Shown here piece by piece: positions 36,438 through 46,495 of a stretch of 64,000 nucleotides of DNA (the first letter of the stretch is position 1; the number at the start of each line of letters is the position of its first letter). The notes below the pieces were generated by a model. It saw nothing but the letters and a program-made list of their open reading frames with translations. It was not told where the DNA came from and searched no databases. The stretch comes from Solimonas variicoloris DSM 15731. GTDB lineage: Bacteria; Pseudomonadota; Gammaproteobacteria; Nevskiales; Nevskiaceae. The stretch spans positions 124,001 through 188,000 of the forward strand of contig NZ_KB907925.1 in assembly GCF_000382285.1 (NCBI RefSeq), written 5' to 3'. The position numbers and the translations under genes were made by a program.

Positions 36438-37433
36438 ATGTCCGCTTCACGTCGCATCCTTTCTTTCCTGGCCTTGCTGCTCGCGGCCGCGCTGTTCGCG
36501 CCGCGCGCCGCCACCGCCGGGACCTCCGTCTTCATTTCGGTCGACGTCGGCCCGCCGCCGCTACCGGTCTACGAGCAGCCGTGGTGCCCGGGCCCCGGCT
36601 ACGTGTGGACGCCCGGCTACTGGGCCTGGAACGGCGACGCCTATTACTGGGTGCCCGGCGCCTGGGTGCTGGCGCCGGTCGGCATGCTGTGGACGCCGGG
36701 CTACTGGGTCTGGCGTGGCGGCTACTACACCTGGGAGCCCGGCTACTGGGGCCCGCGCGTCGGCTACTACGGCGGCATCAACTACGGCTACGGCTACCCG
36801 GGCAGCGGTTATTACGGCGGTTACTGGCGCGGCGACGTCTTCTACTACAACCAGATCGTCAATCGCGTCGACGTGACCCGCGTGCGCAACGTCTATCGCG
36901 ACGGCGAGCTCGACCGCGTCACGACTGGCCGCGTCAGCTTCAACGGCGGCGACGGCGGCACGCGCGCCCGCCCGAGCCGCGACGACGAGGCCTACGCCCG
37001 CCAGGCCCATGTCGAAGCCACCGCCGAACAGCGCCGCCGTGAAAGCGAAGCGCGCCGCGATCCCCGCCTGGTCGTGCCGGCCGAACGCGGCCCGCGGACG
37101 GCGCCGGATCGGGAACGCCCGCAGCCGGAGAGCCCGTGGCAGCAACGGCCGCGCCCGACACCGGGCGACGACGGCAGCGGCCGGCCGGCGCCGGCACCGC
37201 GCGAGGCGCCCGGCAATGGGCCGCCGCCGCGCGACCGCGAGCCGCAAACCCATCGCCCGACGAGCATGCCGACGCGTCCGTTCCCGGCGCCGGTCCCGCC
37301 GCGCGAGCCAGGCCGCGACACGCGGCCGCCGGCCAGCGCGCCGCAGCCGCAGATGCCGCGCGGCGAGCCGCAGCGGCCGCACGGCAATCCGATGCAGCCG
37401 CGCGAGTCGAACCGCCGCCAGGACGGGCACTGA
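36438..37433 (+). CDS. YXWGXW-repeat exported protein
   Basis: A 331-residue protein. An N-terminal signal peptide (FLALLLAAALFAPRAATA, cleaved about residue 27) precedes tandem Trp-rich repeats such as WTPGYWAWNGDAYYWVPGAW and WTPGYWVWRGGYYTWEPGYW: the YXWGXW repeat. The following Gly/Tyr-rich segment and the long, disordered Pro/Arg-rich tail (from about residue 180) are of low complexity. The family is exported and of unknown role. It is not clearly linked to the subtilase that follows. Confidence 0.85.
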   Translation: MSASRRILSFLALLLAAALFAPRAATAGTSVFISVDVGPPPLPVYEQPWCPGPGYVWTPGYWAWNGDAYYWVPGAWVLAPVGMLWTPGYWVWRGGYYTWEPGYWGPRVGYYGGINYGYGYPGSGYYGGYWRGDVFYYNQIVNRVDVTRVRNVYRDGELDRVTTGRVSFNGGDGGTRARPSRDDEAYARQAHVEATAEQRRRESEARRDPRLVVPAERGPRTAPDRERPQPESPWQQRPRPTPGDDGSGRPAPAPREAPGNGPPPRDREPQTHRPTSMPTRPFPAPVPPREPGRDTRPPASAPQPQMPRGEPQRPHGNPMQPRESNRRQDGH

Positions 37434-37545
37434 CGGCGGCGCCGGCGGCCGGCGTCACGCGGCGATACACGGCGCAACATGCGAACCGCCGCCGGCGCCG
37501 TAAGCTGGGCACCTCGCGAACCGCGAACGACCAGGGAGCCTTTCG

Positions 37546-39648
37546 ATGAACCGATACCTGATCACGGCCCTGCTGCTGGCCGCCGGCAGCACCTCGGCCC
37601 ACGCCGCGCGCCTGCCGTCCACGCTCGCGCCGGACTATCGCGGCGACGAAGTCATCGTCGGATGGAAGCCCGGCGCGACGGCTGGCGCCGCGCACCTGCA
37701 GCGCCTCGGCCTGCAGACCAAGCGCAGCCTGCGCGGCGGTCGCGCCGAGAGCCTGCGGCTGCCGTCGATGCTGCGCGTCGAGGACGCGCTGGCGCTGCTG
37801 CGCGCCGACCCGGCGGTCGCCTATGCCGAGCCGAACTATCTCAAGCAGCGCAAGGCGGTGCAGCCTTCGGACCCGTACTTCGCCGAGCAGTGGGCGCTGC
37901 TCAACAGCGGCCAGCCGAACCAGGTCGACGGCGGTGCGCCCGGCGTGCCGGGCGCCGATCTCGGCCTGAGCACGGCCTGGGATCACGACGGCGACGGCAG
38001 CGCCGACCGCAGCGGCGACGGCTCGGTGATCGTCGCGATCGTCGATGACGGCGTCGATACCCGCCATCCGGATCTGGTCGCCAATCTGGTGCCGGGCTAC
38101 GACTTCGACAACAACGACAGCGACCCGAATCCGGATGCGTCCTGGCAGGTCCACGGCACGCTCAGCGCCGGCATCATCGGCGCGGTCGGCGACAACGGCA
38201 TCGGCGTCGCCGGCGTCGCCTGGCATGTCGGCCTGATGCCACTGCAGTTCGACTTCGACACCGCCAGCGAGATCGCCGCGTTCGATTACGCGCGCACGCA
38301 CGGCGCGCGCATCATCAACGCCGGCTTCGCCTCGCCGTTCTACTCGCAGGCCGAACACGACGCGATCGCCGAGCTCGGCGACGCCGGCATCCTGGTGGTC
38401 ACGGCCGCCGGCAACGAGGACGCCGACATCGACCAGTCGCGGCTCTCATACCCGGCGAACTACGATCTGCCGAACGTGCTGGCGGTGGCCGCGACCAACC
38501 GCCAGGACCAGATCGCCAGCTTCAGCAGCTACGGCGCAACCCGCGTCCCGGTCGCCGCCCCCGGCCTGCAGATCGCCAGCACCACCATCGGCGGCTACCA
38601 GATCGATCCCGGCGTCAGCGGCAGCTCGTTCGCCGCCGCGCACGCCGCCGGTCTCGCCGCACTGACCTGGATGGTCCATCCGGACGCCGATTACCGCGAG
38701 ATCGTCGGCCGCCTCGTCGAGGGCGCCGATGCCGGCGACGGCGTCGCCGCGCGCACCGCCGCGGGCCGCCTCGACGCTCCGCAGGCGCTCGATCTCGCGC
38801 CGCGCCCGGCGCTGCTGCTGCGCGCGTTGCGGGTCGACCCGGACGGCAACGGCGCGCTCGATCCCGGCGAGACGACGGTCGTGCGCGTGACGATCGAGAA
38901 CCTGTGGCAAGCGGCGCACAACGTGCGCGGAGTGCTGTCGAGCGACAGCGGGCTCGTCGTCGCCGACACGCCGCTCGCCTTCGGCGACCTCGCCGCCGGC
39001 GAACGGCGCAGCGCCGATTTCACGGTGACGGTGCCGGCCGATCTCGACGGCTACCGGCGCCTCGACTTCGAGCTGGCGCTGAGCGACGCCGGCGGTTACG
39101 CCGCGACGCGCCACGCCTCGGTGCCATTCGGTCCACTCGCCAACGGCGTGCCGGTGCAGGCGACGATCGGCCGCGACGCCTACGACGAATTCCACACCTA
39201 CGCGTTCACGCTGGACGCACTGCCACAGGGCCAGGACACGCTGACGCTGCGCGTGCAGGGCAGCAACGATCTCGACCTGCTGGTCGGCTACGGCCAGCCG
39301 GCCGGCTACAGCATCGGTCTGGCGGATTCCGGCCCGTACGTCTACGACGTGCCGGACGCCCAGGTCGGCGCCGCGCCCGGCGGCGACGAGTTCGTCAACA
39401 TTCGCGATCCACGGCCGGGCACTTACTTTCTGACCGTCGTCGATTACGACCAGGCCAGTGCGCGCGGCTACACGGTGCAGGCCTACACCAGCGCCGGCGG
39501 CTATACCGGCTACCGCAACTCGACCGACGCGTACTGGGATGCGTGGCACGACGATGGCGGCGGCGCGTGGACGCTCGGCTCGCTGTTCGTGCTGCTCGGC
39601 GGCGGCCTCTGGCGCGTGCTGCTCGTGCGCCGCCGTCGGGCGCGTTGA
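37546..39648 (+). CDS. Secreted subtilisin-like protease with GlyGly-CTERM-type tail
   Basis: A 700-residue S8 family peptidase. It has a signal peptide (ITALLLAAGSTSAHA), an I9-like pro-region (to about 120) and a catalytic domain with Asp 167 (VAIVDDGVD), His 203 (VHGTLSAG), Asn 290 (AAGNED) and Ser 361 (SGSSFAAAHAAG). Two acidic loops, WDHDGDGSADRSGDG near 145 and DPDGNGALDPGE near 430, look like calcium sites; the latter fits an EF-hand loop. A PPC-like beta domain (about 540-660) follows. The C-terminus DDGGGAWTLGSLFVLL...RRRRAR has Gly-Gly, one hydrophobic helix and Arg cluster, the GlyGly-CTERM sorting plan, so processing by a rhombosortase and export are inferred. Confidence 0.88.
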   Translation: MNRYLITALLLAAGSTSAHAARLPSTLAPDYRGDEVIVGWKPGATAGAAHLQRLGLQTKRSLRGGRAESLRLPSMLRVEDALALLRADPAVAYAEPNYLKQRKAVQPSDPYFAEQWALLNSGQPNQVDGGAPGVPGADLGLSTAWDHDGDGSADRSGDGSVIVAIVDDGVDTRHPDLVANLVPGYDFDNNDSDPNPDASWQVHGTLSAGIIGAVGDNGIGVAGVAWHVGLMPLQFDFDTASEIAAFDYARTHGARIINAGFASPFYSQAEHDAIAELGDAGILVVTAAGNEDADIDQSRLSYPANYDLPNVLAVAATNRQDQIASFSSYGATRVPVAAPGLQIASTTIGGYQIDPGVSGSSFAAAHAAGLAALTWMVHPDADYREIVGRLVEGADAGDGVAARTAAGRLDAPQALDLAPRPALLLRALRVDPDGNGALDPGETTVVRVTIENLWQAAHNVRGVLSSDSGLVVADTPLAFGDLAAGERRSADFTVTVPADLDGYRRLDFELALSDAGGYAATRHASVPFGPLANGVPVQATIGRDAYDEFHTYAFTLDALPQGQDTLTLRVQGSNDLDLLVGYGQPAGYSIGLADSGPYVYDVPDAQVGAAPGGDEFVNIRDPRPGTYFLTVVDYDQASARGYTVQAYTSAGGYTGYRNSTDAYWDAWHDDGGGAWTLGSLFVLLGGGLWRVLLVRRRRAR

Positions 39649-39653
39649 GAAAC

Positions 39654-39690
39654 GCGCAGCGCGCCGGCGCAATGCGGCGGCGCGCTGCGC
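39654..39690. terminator. Hairpin between convergent subtilase and dgt genes
   Basis: The arms GCGCAGCGCGCCG (39654-39666) and CGGCGCGCTGCGC (39678-39690) enclose an 11-base loop: a 13-base perfect stem, but without a T tract. It sits between two convergent genes and so may stop both. Confidence 0.6.
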
Positions 39691-39697
39691 GACGCCT

Positions 39698-40852
39698 TCA
39701 GCGCAGACGTCGCGGATCGAACAGGCGCTCGTGTTCGTCGAGCGCGTAGCGGTCGGTCATGCCGGCGATGTAGTCGGCGACCACGCGGGCGCGGCCATGC
39801 TCGCCTTCATCGGCTTCGAGGCGGATCGCCTCGGCATGAAAGTCCGGCGGCAGCAGCTTGGGGTCGCCGATGAAGGCTTCGAACAGCGCGTGAATGACGC
39901 GCTTGGCCTTCACCATCATGCGGTAGACCTGATGGTGACGGTACAGCTGTTCGTAGAGAAAGCGCTTGAGCTCGTCGTTCTCGGCGCGAATCGCCGGCGA
40001 GAAGCTGATCAAGGGCAGCGGCTGCGCGCGCACGTCGTCGAGCGTTTCGATGCGCGCTTCGGCGAGCGTGCGCTGCGTATGCGTGATCAGATCGACGACC
40101 AGGGTGTTGATGATGCGTCGCGTCGTCTCGTGCCGCTGCTGCTTCGGCGTGATCGCGCCGTAGCGCGCCAGCACCTCGTCGTGGTGGCGGCGGAACAGCG
40201 AGACGCTGCGCAGCTGCTCGATCGTCAACAGGCGCGCGCGCAGGCCGTCGTCGATGTCGTGGTTGTTGTAGGCGATCTCGTCGGCGCGGTTGGCGAGCTG
40301 CGCTTCGAGCGTGGTCTGGCGCTTGGTCAGGAAGCGCTCGGCGACCTCGCCGAGCTGCGCGGCGCGCGCCTTCGAGCAGTGCTTGAGGATGCCCTCGCGC
40401 GTCTCGAACATCAGGTTCAGGCCGCGGAACTCGGCGTACTTGTCCTCGAGCTCGTCGACCACACGCAGGGACTGCGCGTTGTGCTCGAACCCGCCATAGG
40501 GCTTCATGCAGGCGTCGAGCGCGTCCTGGCCGGCGTGGCCGAACGGCGTGTGGCCGAGATCATGCGCGAGCGACACCGCCTCGCACAGATCTTCGTGCAG
40601 GCGCAGGCTGCGCGCGATCGTGCGCGCGATCTGCGCGACCTCGACCGAGTGCGTCAGCCGCGTGCGGAACAGATCGCCCTCGTGATTGACGAAGACCTGC
40701 GTCTTGTATTCGAGACGGCGGAACGCGGCCGAATGGATGATGCGGTCGCGGTCGCGCTGGTACTGGCTGCGATGGCCAGAACCGCCTTCGTCGTGCCGGC
40801 GGCCGCGCGAACGCGTCTCGTCGGCGGCGTAGGGCGCGAGCTCGGTCGGCAT
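39698..40852 (-). CDS. dgt: dGTPase-like HD-domain triphosphohydrolase
   Basis: A 384-residue protein of the short dGTPase type. The HD motif lies in [19 protein letters not shown] (about 115-133), with earlier His in [12 protein letters not shown] and later Asp in [18 protein letters not shown]. These are metal-binding residues of HD phosphohydrolases that cleave dNTPs to nucleoside plus triphosphate. It is the last gene in the minus-strand run pilMNOPQ-aroK-aroB-dgt and starts 4 nt after aroB ends. Confidence 0.93.
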   Translation of the reverse strand: MPTELAPYAADETRSRGRRHDEGGSGHRSQYQRDRDRIIHSAAFRRLEYKTQVFVNHEGDLFRTRLTHSVEVAQIARTIARSLRLHEDLCEAVSLAHDLGHTPFGHAGQDALDACMKPYGGFEHNAQSLRVVDELEDKYAEFRGLNLMFETREGILKHCSKARAAQLGEVAERFLTKRQTTLEAQLANRADEIAYNNHDIDDGLRARLLTIEQLRSVSLFRRHHDEVLARYGAITPKQQRHETTRRIINTLVVDLITHTQRTLAEARIETLDDVRAQPLPLISFSPAIRAENDELKRFLYEQLYRHHQVYRMMVKAKRVIHALFEAFIGDPKLLPPDFHAEAIRLEADEGEHGRARVVADYIAGMTDRYALDEHERLFDPRRLR

Positions 40853-40856
40853 GCGC

Positions 40857-41948
40857 TCAGGCGCTGTAGTGCGCCAGCGTCGCGTCGAGCGCGGCCGCGT
40901 CGAAGTCGGCGCTGACCACCGCCTCGCCGAGCCGCCGCAACAGGATCAGACGCAGCTTGCCGCTCGCGACCTTCTTGTCGAGGCTCATCAGCGCGCGGAA
41001 ATCGTCGGCGCGCATGCCGGCCGGTGGCCGCACCGGCAGACCGGCGCGCGCGATCAGCTGTTCGCAGCGCCGCGCTTCGTCGGTACTGATCCAGCCGAGG
41101 CGCGCCGACAGGTCGGCCGCCATGCACAGGCCGGTGGCAACCGCCTCGCCGTGCAGCCACGCGGTGTAGTGCGTGTAGGTCTCGATCGCGTGCGCGAAGG
41201 TGTGGCCGAGATTGAGCAGCGCGCGCGGCCCGGCGCCGCCGGCCAGCGATTCGCGCTCGTCCTGCGCGACGATCGCCGCCTTCATTTCGCAGCTGCGGCG
41301 GATCGCGTAGCGCAGCGCCGCCTCGTCGAGACGGCGCAGTGCATCGAGATTTTCCTCGAGCCAGCCGAGGAACGCGGCGTCACCGAGCATGCCGTACTTG
41401 ATGACTTCGGCGAGGCCGGCGCCAAGCTCGCGCGGCGGCAGCGTCTTCAGCGTGTCGGTATCGGCGAGCACCAGCCGCGGCTGGTGGAAAGCGCCGATCA
41501 TGTTCTTGCCGCGCGGGTGATTGACGCCGGTCTTGCCGCCGACCGAGGAGTCGACCTGCGCGAGCAGCGTGGTCGGGATCTGGATGAAGTCGACGCCGCG
41601 CTGGTAGATCGACGCGCAGAAGCCGGCGAGGTCGCCGACCACGCCGCCGCCGAGCGCGACCAGCCAGCCGTCGCGCGGCAGCCGCGTCGCCAGCAGCCAG
41701 TCCATGACGCGTTCGACGCTCGCCAGCGTCTTGGTCGCTTCGCCGGCCGGCAGCACGAGCACCTGCGTGTCGCCGAGCCGCAGCGTCTCGCGCACGACCG
41801 GCAGGTAGTGTGCGGCGACGTGTTCGTCGGTGATCAGACGCAGCGGCCGCTGCGTGGCCTCGCCGTACAGCGCGGCCTGGCGCAGCAGGCCGGCGCCGAT
41901 GTGGATGGGATAGCGGCGCGGGCCGAGTTCGACGTCGAGAGTGTCCAT
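40857..41948 (-). CDS. aroB: 3-dehydroquinate synthase
   Basis: A 363-residue AroB. The NAD site is in [20 protein letters not shown] and [21 protein letters not shown]; zinc and catalytic residues are in [19 protein letters not shown] and [16 protein letters not shown]. It makes 3-dehydroquinate in the shikimate pathway. The ATG at 41948 was chosen because the frame runs on upstream as overlap with aroK; the protein domain starts at [14 protein letters not shown]. aroK lies 32 nt upstream, the usual pair. Confidence 0.97.
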   Translation of the reverse strand: MDTLDVELGPRRYPIHIGAGLLRQAALYGEATQRPLRLITDEHVAAHYLPVVRETLRLGDTQVLVLPAGEATKTLASVERVMDWLLATRLPRDGWLVALGGGVVGDLAGFCASIYQRGVDFIQIPTTLLAQVDSSVGGKTGVNHPRGKNMIGAFHQPRLVLADTDTLKTLPPRELGAGLAEVIKYGMLGDAAFLGWLEENLDALRRLDEAALRYAIRRSCEMKAAIVAQDERESLAGGAGPRALLNLGHTFAHAIETYTHYTAWLHGEAVATGLCMAADLSARLGWISTDEARRCEQLIARAGLPVRPPAGMRADDFRALMSLDKKVASGKLRLILLRRLGEAVVSADFDAAALDATLAHYSA

Positions 41949-41980
41949 GTTCGCGGGGGCTGGCGGCGGCGCGCATCGTA

Positions 41981-42520
41981 TCAAATGGGCGTTGGCATCC
42001 GATCGAGCTGCTGCACGATCTCGTGCACGAGGCCCTTGGCGCTGCGTCCATCGGTCGGCAGCACCAGATCGGCGATCTCGCGGTACAGGGGATCGCGAAC
42101 GGCGAGCAGCTGGCTGAGCACGGCGCGGCGATCGGCGGCGTTCTGCAGCAGCGGGCGATTGTCGGCCCGCGCAGTACGCACCAGCTGCTGCTCGACGCTG
42201 GCGTGCAGGTAGACGACGAAACCGTGCGCGGCGAGCGCGCGCCGATTGTCGGCATCGAGCACCGCGCCGCCACCGGTCGACAGGACGATGTCCTGCTGCA
42301 GCACGAGATCGGCGATCACCTGCTTCTCGCGGCGGCGAAAGCCGGCCTCGCCTTCCTTCTCGAAGATGTACGGGATGTCGACGCCGGTGCGCGACTCGAT
42401 CTCGTGATCGCTGTCGACGAAATGCAGCAGGCGCAGCTCGGCGAGACGCCGACCGATCGTGGTCTTGCCGGCCCCCATCGGGCCGACCAGGAAGATGTTG
42501 CGGCAGCTGGCAATGCGCAT
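41981..42520 (-). CDS. aroK: Shikimate kinase
   Basis: A 179-residue kinase. Walker A is [17 protein letters not shown] (about 12-28); the shikimate-binding segment is [23 protein letters not shown]; the lid includes [11 protein letters not shown]. It phosphorylates shikimate to shikimate-3-phosphate. It lies between pilQ and aroB, the gene order typical of many gammaproteobacteria. A terminator separates it from pilQ, so it may have its own promoter. Confidence 0.97.
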   Translation of the reverse strand: MRIASCRNIFLVGPMGAGKTTIGRRLAELRLLHFVDSDHEIESRTGVDIPYIFEKEGEAGFRRREKQVIADLVLQQDIVLSTGGGAVLDADNRRALAAHGFVVYLHASVEQQLVRTARADNRPLLQNAADRRAVLSQLLAVRDPLYREIADLVLPTDGRSAKGLVHEIVQQLDRMPTPI

Positions 42521-42606
42521 GCGGGGTGAGCGTCGGACGGAACCGGGCGGCGCCGGGCGCCGGTTCGTGATTATCCGGCAAATCGGCGCACCGGTGCGCC
42601 GAATGC

Positions 42607-42634
42607 GAAACGGGGGCCTTGCGGCCCCCGTTTC
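42607..42634 (-). terminator. Hairpin terminator after pilQ
   Basis: The arms GAAACGGGGGCC (42607-42618) and GGCCCCCGTTTC (42623-42634) close a four-base loop: a 12-base perfect stem 11 nt after the pilQ stop codon, with only a short T run on the minus strand. Partial read-through into aroK is possible. Confidence 0.75.
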
Positions 42635-42644
42635 GCGACGTCGC

Positions 42645-44726
42645 TCATTCGACCTTCAAGCCTTCCTGCAGAACCTTCGGCGTCACGAAGATCAGCAGCT
42701 CGCGCTTGGTGTCTTCCTTGCTGCTTTTGCGGAACAGGAAGCCGAGCAGCGGCATGTCGCCGAGCAGCGGCACTTTCGAGGCGCTGCTGTTCGTCTCGCG
42801 CTGGAACACGCCGCCGAGCACCACCGTGTCGCCGCTGCGGATCAGCACCTGCGTGTCGAGCCGCCGCGTGTCGATCGCCGGCGCGGTGCCGCCGGTGCCG
42901 GTGCTGACGTTCTCGCCCTGACTGTCGTTGGTGACGTTGAGATCCATGATCACGCGATTGTCCGGCGTGATCTGCGGCGCCACCGTCAGCGACAGCACGG
43001 CCTTCTTGAACTGCGTGTTGGTGCCGGCATTGCCGCTCGAGGTCTGGTACGGGATTTCGCGGCCCTGCTCGATCGTCGCCTGCTTGCCGTTGGCGGTGAC
43101 GACGCGCGGCGAAGAAATGACCTCGCCGCGACCTTCGGTCTGCAGCGCCTGCAGCTCGAGATCGACCTGGAAATCGGTGCCGAGGATCGACCAGCCGATC
43201 GACGGTGCACCCCTCGTCCCGGACGGCAGATTGACGATGTATGAATCGTTAAGTGCCGGCGTGCTGCCGTTGGCGGCGTCGCGCGAGCCGGTGTTGTTGC
43301 CGCTCTGGCCGACACGCGTGTTGCCGATCGTGCCGGTCGAGCTGACACCGAACTTGGTCCCGATCTCGCGCGCGAAGTCCTCGTTGGCGATGACGATGCG
43401 CGACTCGATCAGCACCTGACGCACCGGAATGTCGAGCTTGGCGACCAGCGCGCGGATCTCGTCGATCTTGTCGCGCGTCTCCAGCACCAGCAGCGTGTTG
43501 GTGCGCTCGTCGACCGTGACGCGGCCGCGATCGGTCAGCAGCGAGGTCTTGTCGGAGCCGAGCAGCGCCTTCATGTCCGAGGCCTTGGCGTAATTGACCT
43601 GGATGATCTCCGAGCGCAGCGGCGCCAGATCGGTCTTCTGCCGCTGCGCCTCCAGCTCCGCCTTCTCGCGCTGCGCGATCTCGTCGATCGGCGCCACCAT
43701 CATCACGTTGCCCTGCTGGCGCATGCCAAGACCCTTGCTGCGCAGGATGATGTCGAGCGCCTGATCCCAGGGCACGTTCTGCAGGCGCATCGCGATGTCG
43801 CCCTTGACCGCGTCGCTGATCACCATGTTGGTACCGGCGACGTCGGCAATGATCTGCAGCAGCGCGCGCACGTCGATGCTCTGGAACGACAGCGAGATGC
43901 GTTCGCCCTTGTACTGCGGCTCGTCGCGCTTGCGGGCCTCGATCTTCTCCGGGGTCAGCGGCTGCAGCTCGACGGTGAACTGACCGGCCGACTGGTAGGC
44001 GGCCTGATCGAAGCTGGCGCCGGCGACCGGCGTGATCGCGACGATCGTGCTGCTGCCCTCACGGCGGATGTCGATGTACTTCACCGGCGTGGCGAAATCG
44101 AGCACGTCGAGCCGGCGCATCAGCTTGTCGGGCACGCTGGTGTTCTTGAACACGGCGACGATCTTGCCGGCGTCGTCACGCACGTCGACGACGGCGCGCG
44201 GATTGCTCAGGCTGACGACGACGCGTCCCTCGCCTTGTTCGCCGCGGCGAAAGTCGATGTTGCCGATGCTGCTGGCGCCGGCGGGTTCGGCGCGCGTGGC
44301 CGCCGCCGCAGTGCCGGACGCCGGCTGCGCGTTGTCGATCGTGACGTAGAGCTTGTTGCCGTCGGCACGCAGCGTGTACGGCGCGCTTTGCGCGAGCTCG
44401 ACGACGATGCGGGTGCGGCCGCCGGCCTCGACCGCGGCCACAGCCGAAACGCTGCCAATGCCGACCTTGCGATAGTGATCGGCGAGCGCGAGCCCGGTGT
44501 CGGGCAGATCGATCGAAATGCGCGCCGGCTGATCGACCGTGAACACCGCCGGCTGCGGCGCGACGTCGGACAAGGTCAGCGTCAGCAGCACGCGATCGCC
44601 CTGCTGGGCGGCGTAGTCGAGACCTTGCAGCAGGCGGGCGGGGCCCTGTGCCGGCGCCGTGCCGGCGACGCACAGCAACAGCAGGCCGACGAGTTGTTTG
44701 AACCACCGGGCGGTGAGCTTCAGCAT
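42645..44726 (-). CDS. pilQ: Type IV pilus secretin PilQ
   Basis: A 693-residue outer-membrane secretin. After a signal peptide ([14 protein letters not shown]) come two AMIN domains (about 35-260), secretin N0/N1 domains ([23 protein letters not shown]) and the beta-barrel secretin domain ([19 protein letters not shown], to [12 protein letters not shown] and [14 protein letters not shown]). It forms the pore through which the pilus crosses the outer membrane. It is the last gene of pilMNOPQ. Confidence 0.96.
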   Translation of the reverse strand: MLKLTARWFKQLVGLLLLCVAGTAPAQGPARLLQGLDYAAQQGDRVLLTLTLSDVAPQPAVFTVDQPARISIDLPDTGLALADHYRKVGIGSVSAVAAVEAGGRTRIVVELAQSAPYTLRADGNKLYVTIDNAQPASGTAAAATRAEPAGASSIGNIDFRRGEQGEGRVVVSLSNPRAVVDVRDDAGKIVAVFKNTSVPDKLMRRLDVLDFATPVKYIDIRREGSSTIVAITPVAGASFDQAAYQSAGQFTVELQPLTPEKIEARKRDEPQYKGERISLSFQSIDVRALLQIIADVAGTNMVISDAVKGDIAMRLQNVPWDQALDIILRSKGLGMRQQGNVMMVAPIDEIAQREKAELEAQRQKTDLAPLRSEIIQVNYAKASDMKALLGSDKTSLLTDRGRVTVDERTNTLLVLETRDKIDEIRALVAKLDIPVRQVLIESRIVIANEDFAREIGTKFGVSSTGTIGNTRVGQSGNNTGSRDAANGSTPALNDSYIVNLPSGTRGAPSIGWSILGTDFQVDLELQALQTEGRGEVISSPRVVTANGKQATIEQGREIPYQTSSGNAGTNTQFKKAVLSLTVAPQITPDNRVIMDLNVTNDSQGENVSTGTGGTAPAIDTRRLDTQVLIRSGDTVVLGGVFQRETNSSASKVPLLGDMPLLGFLFRKSSKEDTKRELLIFVTPKVLQEGLKVE

Positions 44727-44745
44727 GACGACTCCCTGGATTTCC

Positions 44746-45258
44746 TTACTGGCTCAGCGCGAGGCTGGCCGGGCGCTGCGTCCAACCGCCGAAACCATCC
44801 GGCACGAGTTCGAGCAGGCTCACTTCTGATTCGCTGATACGGACGATCTCGCCGTAGTTCTGGCCCATGTGGTTATGGACCGCCACGCGGTGCACGACGC
44901 CGTCCGGCGCCTTGACGAGCGCGTAGGTTCCGGCCGGCGTCGCGATGATGCCGACCATGCGCAGCGCGTCGAGCGGAAACTCCTCGAGCGGCTCCTTGTT
45001 GCGCCGCAGATCAGGGCGCGGGCCCGTCGGGTTGGCGTTCTCGGCAGCGCGTTCCACGAACACGAACGGATCGCGCCGCTCGTCGGCGACGTACTCGAAC
45101 GGCTGATACGGCTTGATCTGCGGAATCGGCTCGATGTCCTTGGTCTTGCGCGCCTTGACCTCGGCGATGTAACGGTCGAGATCCGAGGCGCCGCCGCCAC
45201 AGCCAGCCAGCGCCAGCAGGCCGCCCAGAAGCAGACATGACGCAAGTGCGCGGCTCAT
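44746..45258 (-). CDS. pilP: Type IV pilus pilotin-like lipoprotein PilP
   Basis: A 170-residue lipoprotein: signal peptide with lipobox LALAGCG, then a disordered linker with KTKDIEPIPQIKPYQPFEY, and a C-terminal beta domain including LRMVGIIATPAGTYALVKAPDG and VRISESEVSLLELVPDG. PilP links the inner-membrane PilNO complex to the secretin. Its start overlaps the pilO stop by 4 nt. Confidence 0.96.
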   Translation of the reverse strand: MSRALASCLLLGGLLALAGCGGGASDLDRYIAEVKARKTKDIEPIPQIKPYQPFEYVADERRDPFVFVERAAENANPTGPRPDLRRNKEPLEEFPLDALRMVGIIATPAGTYALVKAPDGVVHRVAVHNHMGQNYGEIVRISESEVSLLELVPDGFGGWTQRPASLALSQ

Positions 45259-45911
45259 TTCTTCTTCCCTTTCGCCGGCTTCTTCTGGACGGCGATTTCC
45301 TCGTCGTCGAGATAGCGGTAGGTCTTGGCCGTCGCCGTCATGCGCAGCTGCGTCGAGGCGTTGGCGGCCGCCGCCTTGGTATTGATCGGCCGGATCTCGA
45401 CGTCCTCGATGGTCACGATGCGCGGCAGCGCAGCGACGCCGCTGACGAAATTGCCCATCTCGTGATAGTCGCCGACGACGACGATCTTGTTCGGGATCTC
45501 GGCGTAGAACTCCTTCGGGATCTCGCTCTCGGGCTGGAACAGCTCTTCCTCGAGGCTGCTGGCGATGCGCGTCTGCGAGATGTCGTTGAGCAGGTTGGCC
45601 ACTTCGGCCTTGCTCGGCAGCTGCTTGAGCATCGCGCCGAAGGACTTTTCCATCTCGGCCAGCTGCTCGCGGTAAGCATCGAGACCGGCGACCTTCTTCT
45701 GCTTGGCTTCGAAGTCGCTGCGCAGCGACTGCTCCTGCTGGCGCGCGGCGTCCAGCTCCTCGCTGACCGGCCGTACCAGAAACCAGATGCCGGCGCCGCT
45801 GAGCACGACCGCGAGCAGCACGGCGGCACCGATGCGCGCCCAGATCGGCCACGCGCCCGGATTGTTGACGTCGAGCGTCTGCAGCTGCCGCAAAACGTCC
45901 TGCGCCTTCAT
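45255..45911 (-). CDS. pilO: Type IV pilus alignment protein PilO
   Basis: A 218-residue inner-membrane protein: one N-terminal helix (about 24-46), a coiled coil (SEELDAARQQEQSLRSDF and following) and a C-terminal ferredoxin-like periplasmic domain (YAEIPNKIVVVGDYHEMGNFVSG-like). It pairs with PilN. The end has a short Lys-rich tail (KPAKGKKK). Four-base overlaps at both ends bind the operon together. Confidence 0.96.
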   Translation of the reverse strand: MKAQDVLRQLQTLDVNNPGAWPIWARIGAAVLLAVVLSGAGIWFLVRPVSEELDAARQQEQSLRSDFEAKQKKVAGLDAYREQLAEMEKSFGAMLKQLPSKAEVANLLNDISQTRIASSLEEELFQPESEIPKEFYAEIPNKIVVVGDYHEMGNFVSGVAALPRIVTIEDVEIRPINTKAAAANASTQLRMTATAKTYRYLDDEEIAVQKKPAKGKKK

Positions 45912-46495
45912 TCGCTCACCTCCGCATCGGCGGCTTTGGTCTTATCGGCAGGGCGATTGAGAGCTTTGACTTCCAGCGTGAATTCGGACTTGCGCTGGCG
46001 GTTCTTGTCGCTGCTCTTGATGATGACCAGACGCGGGTCGGCAAACCACGGCGAGGCATCGAGATTCTTCATGTAGGTCGAGATGCGGCCGTTCGAGTCG
46101 GCGACGCCCTCGATCTTGACCAGGTCGCCCTGCTCCTTGAGCGAGGTCAGGCTGACGCCTTCCGGCAGCGTGTTGACGATCTCGTCGAAGAAATGCACGG
46201 TCGCGGCGCGATTGGCCTGCAGCTCCTCGATGACGCGCATGCGCGCCAGCAGGTTGTTGCGGACTTTCTCGAGCTCCTGGATCTCCGTGATCTTCTGGTC
46301 CATCTCGCGGATCTCGGCCCGCAAGCGGTCGTTGCGCTGATTCTGGTTGTCGACGGCGCTGGTCATCGCCGCGTAGGCGGCGCCGACGACGGCGACGGCG
46401 GCGATCAGGCCGAGGCCCATCATCGAAGCGAACTCGCGCTTGCGGCGTTCGCGGCGTTCCCTGCGCCAGTCGAGCAGATTGATGCGGGTCGTCAT
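45908..46495 (-). CDS. pilN: Type IV pilus alignment protein PilN
   Basis: A 195-residue bitopic protein. The N-terminal cytoplasmic motif INLLDWRRERRERRKREF is the PilM-binding peptide (canonical INLLPWR); one helix (about 26-45) and a coiled coil follow, then a periplasmic domain. It couples the cytoplasmic actin-like PilM to the PilO-PilP part of the complex. Confidence 0.97.
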   Translation of the reverse strand: MTTRINLLDWRRERRERRKREFASMMGLGLIAAVAVVGAAYAAMTSAVDNQNQRNDRLRAEIREMDQKITEIQELEKVRNNLLARMRVIEELQANRAATVHFFDEIVNTLPEGVSLTSLKEQGDLVKIEGVADSNGRISTYMKNLDASPWFADPRLVIIKSSDKNRQRKSEFTLEVKALNRPADKTKAADAEVSE

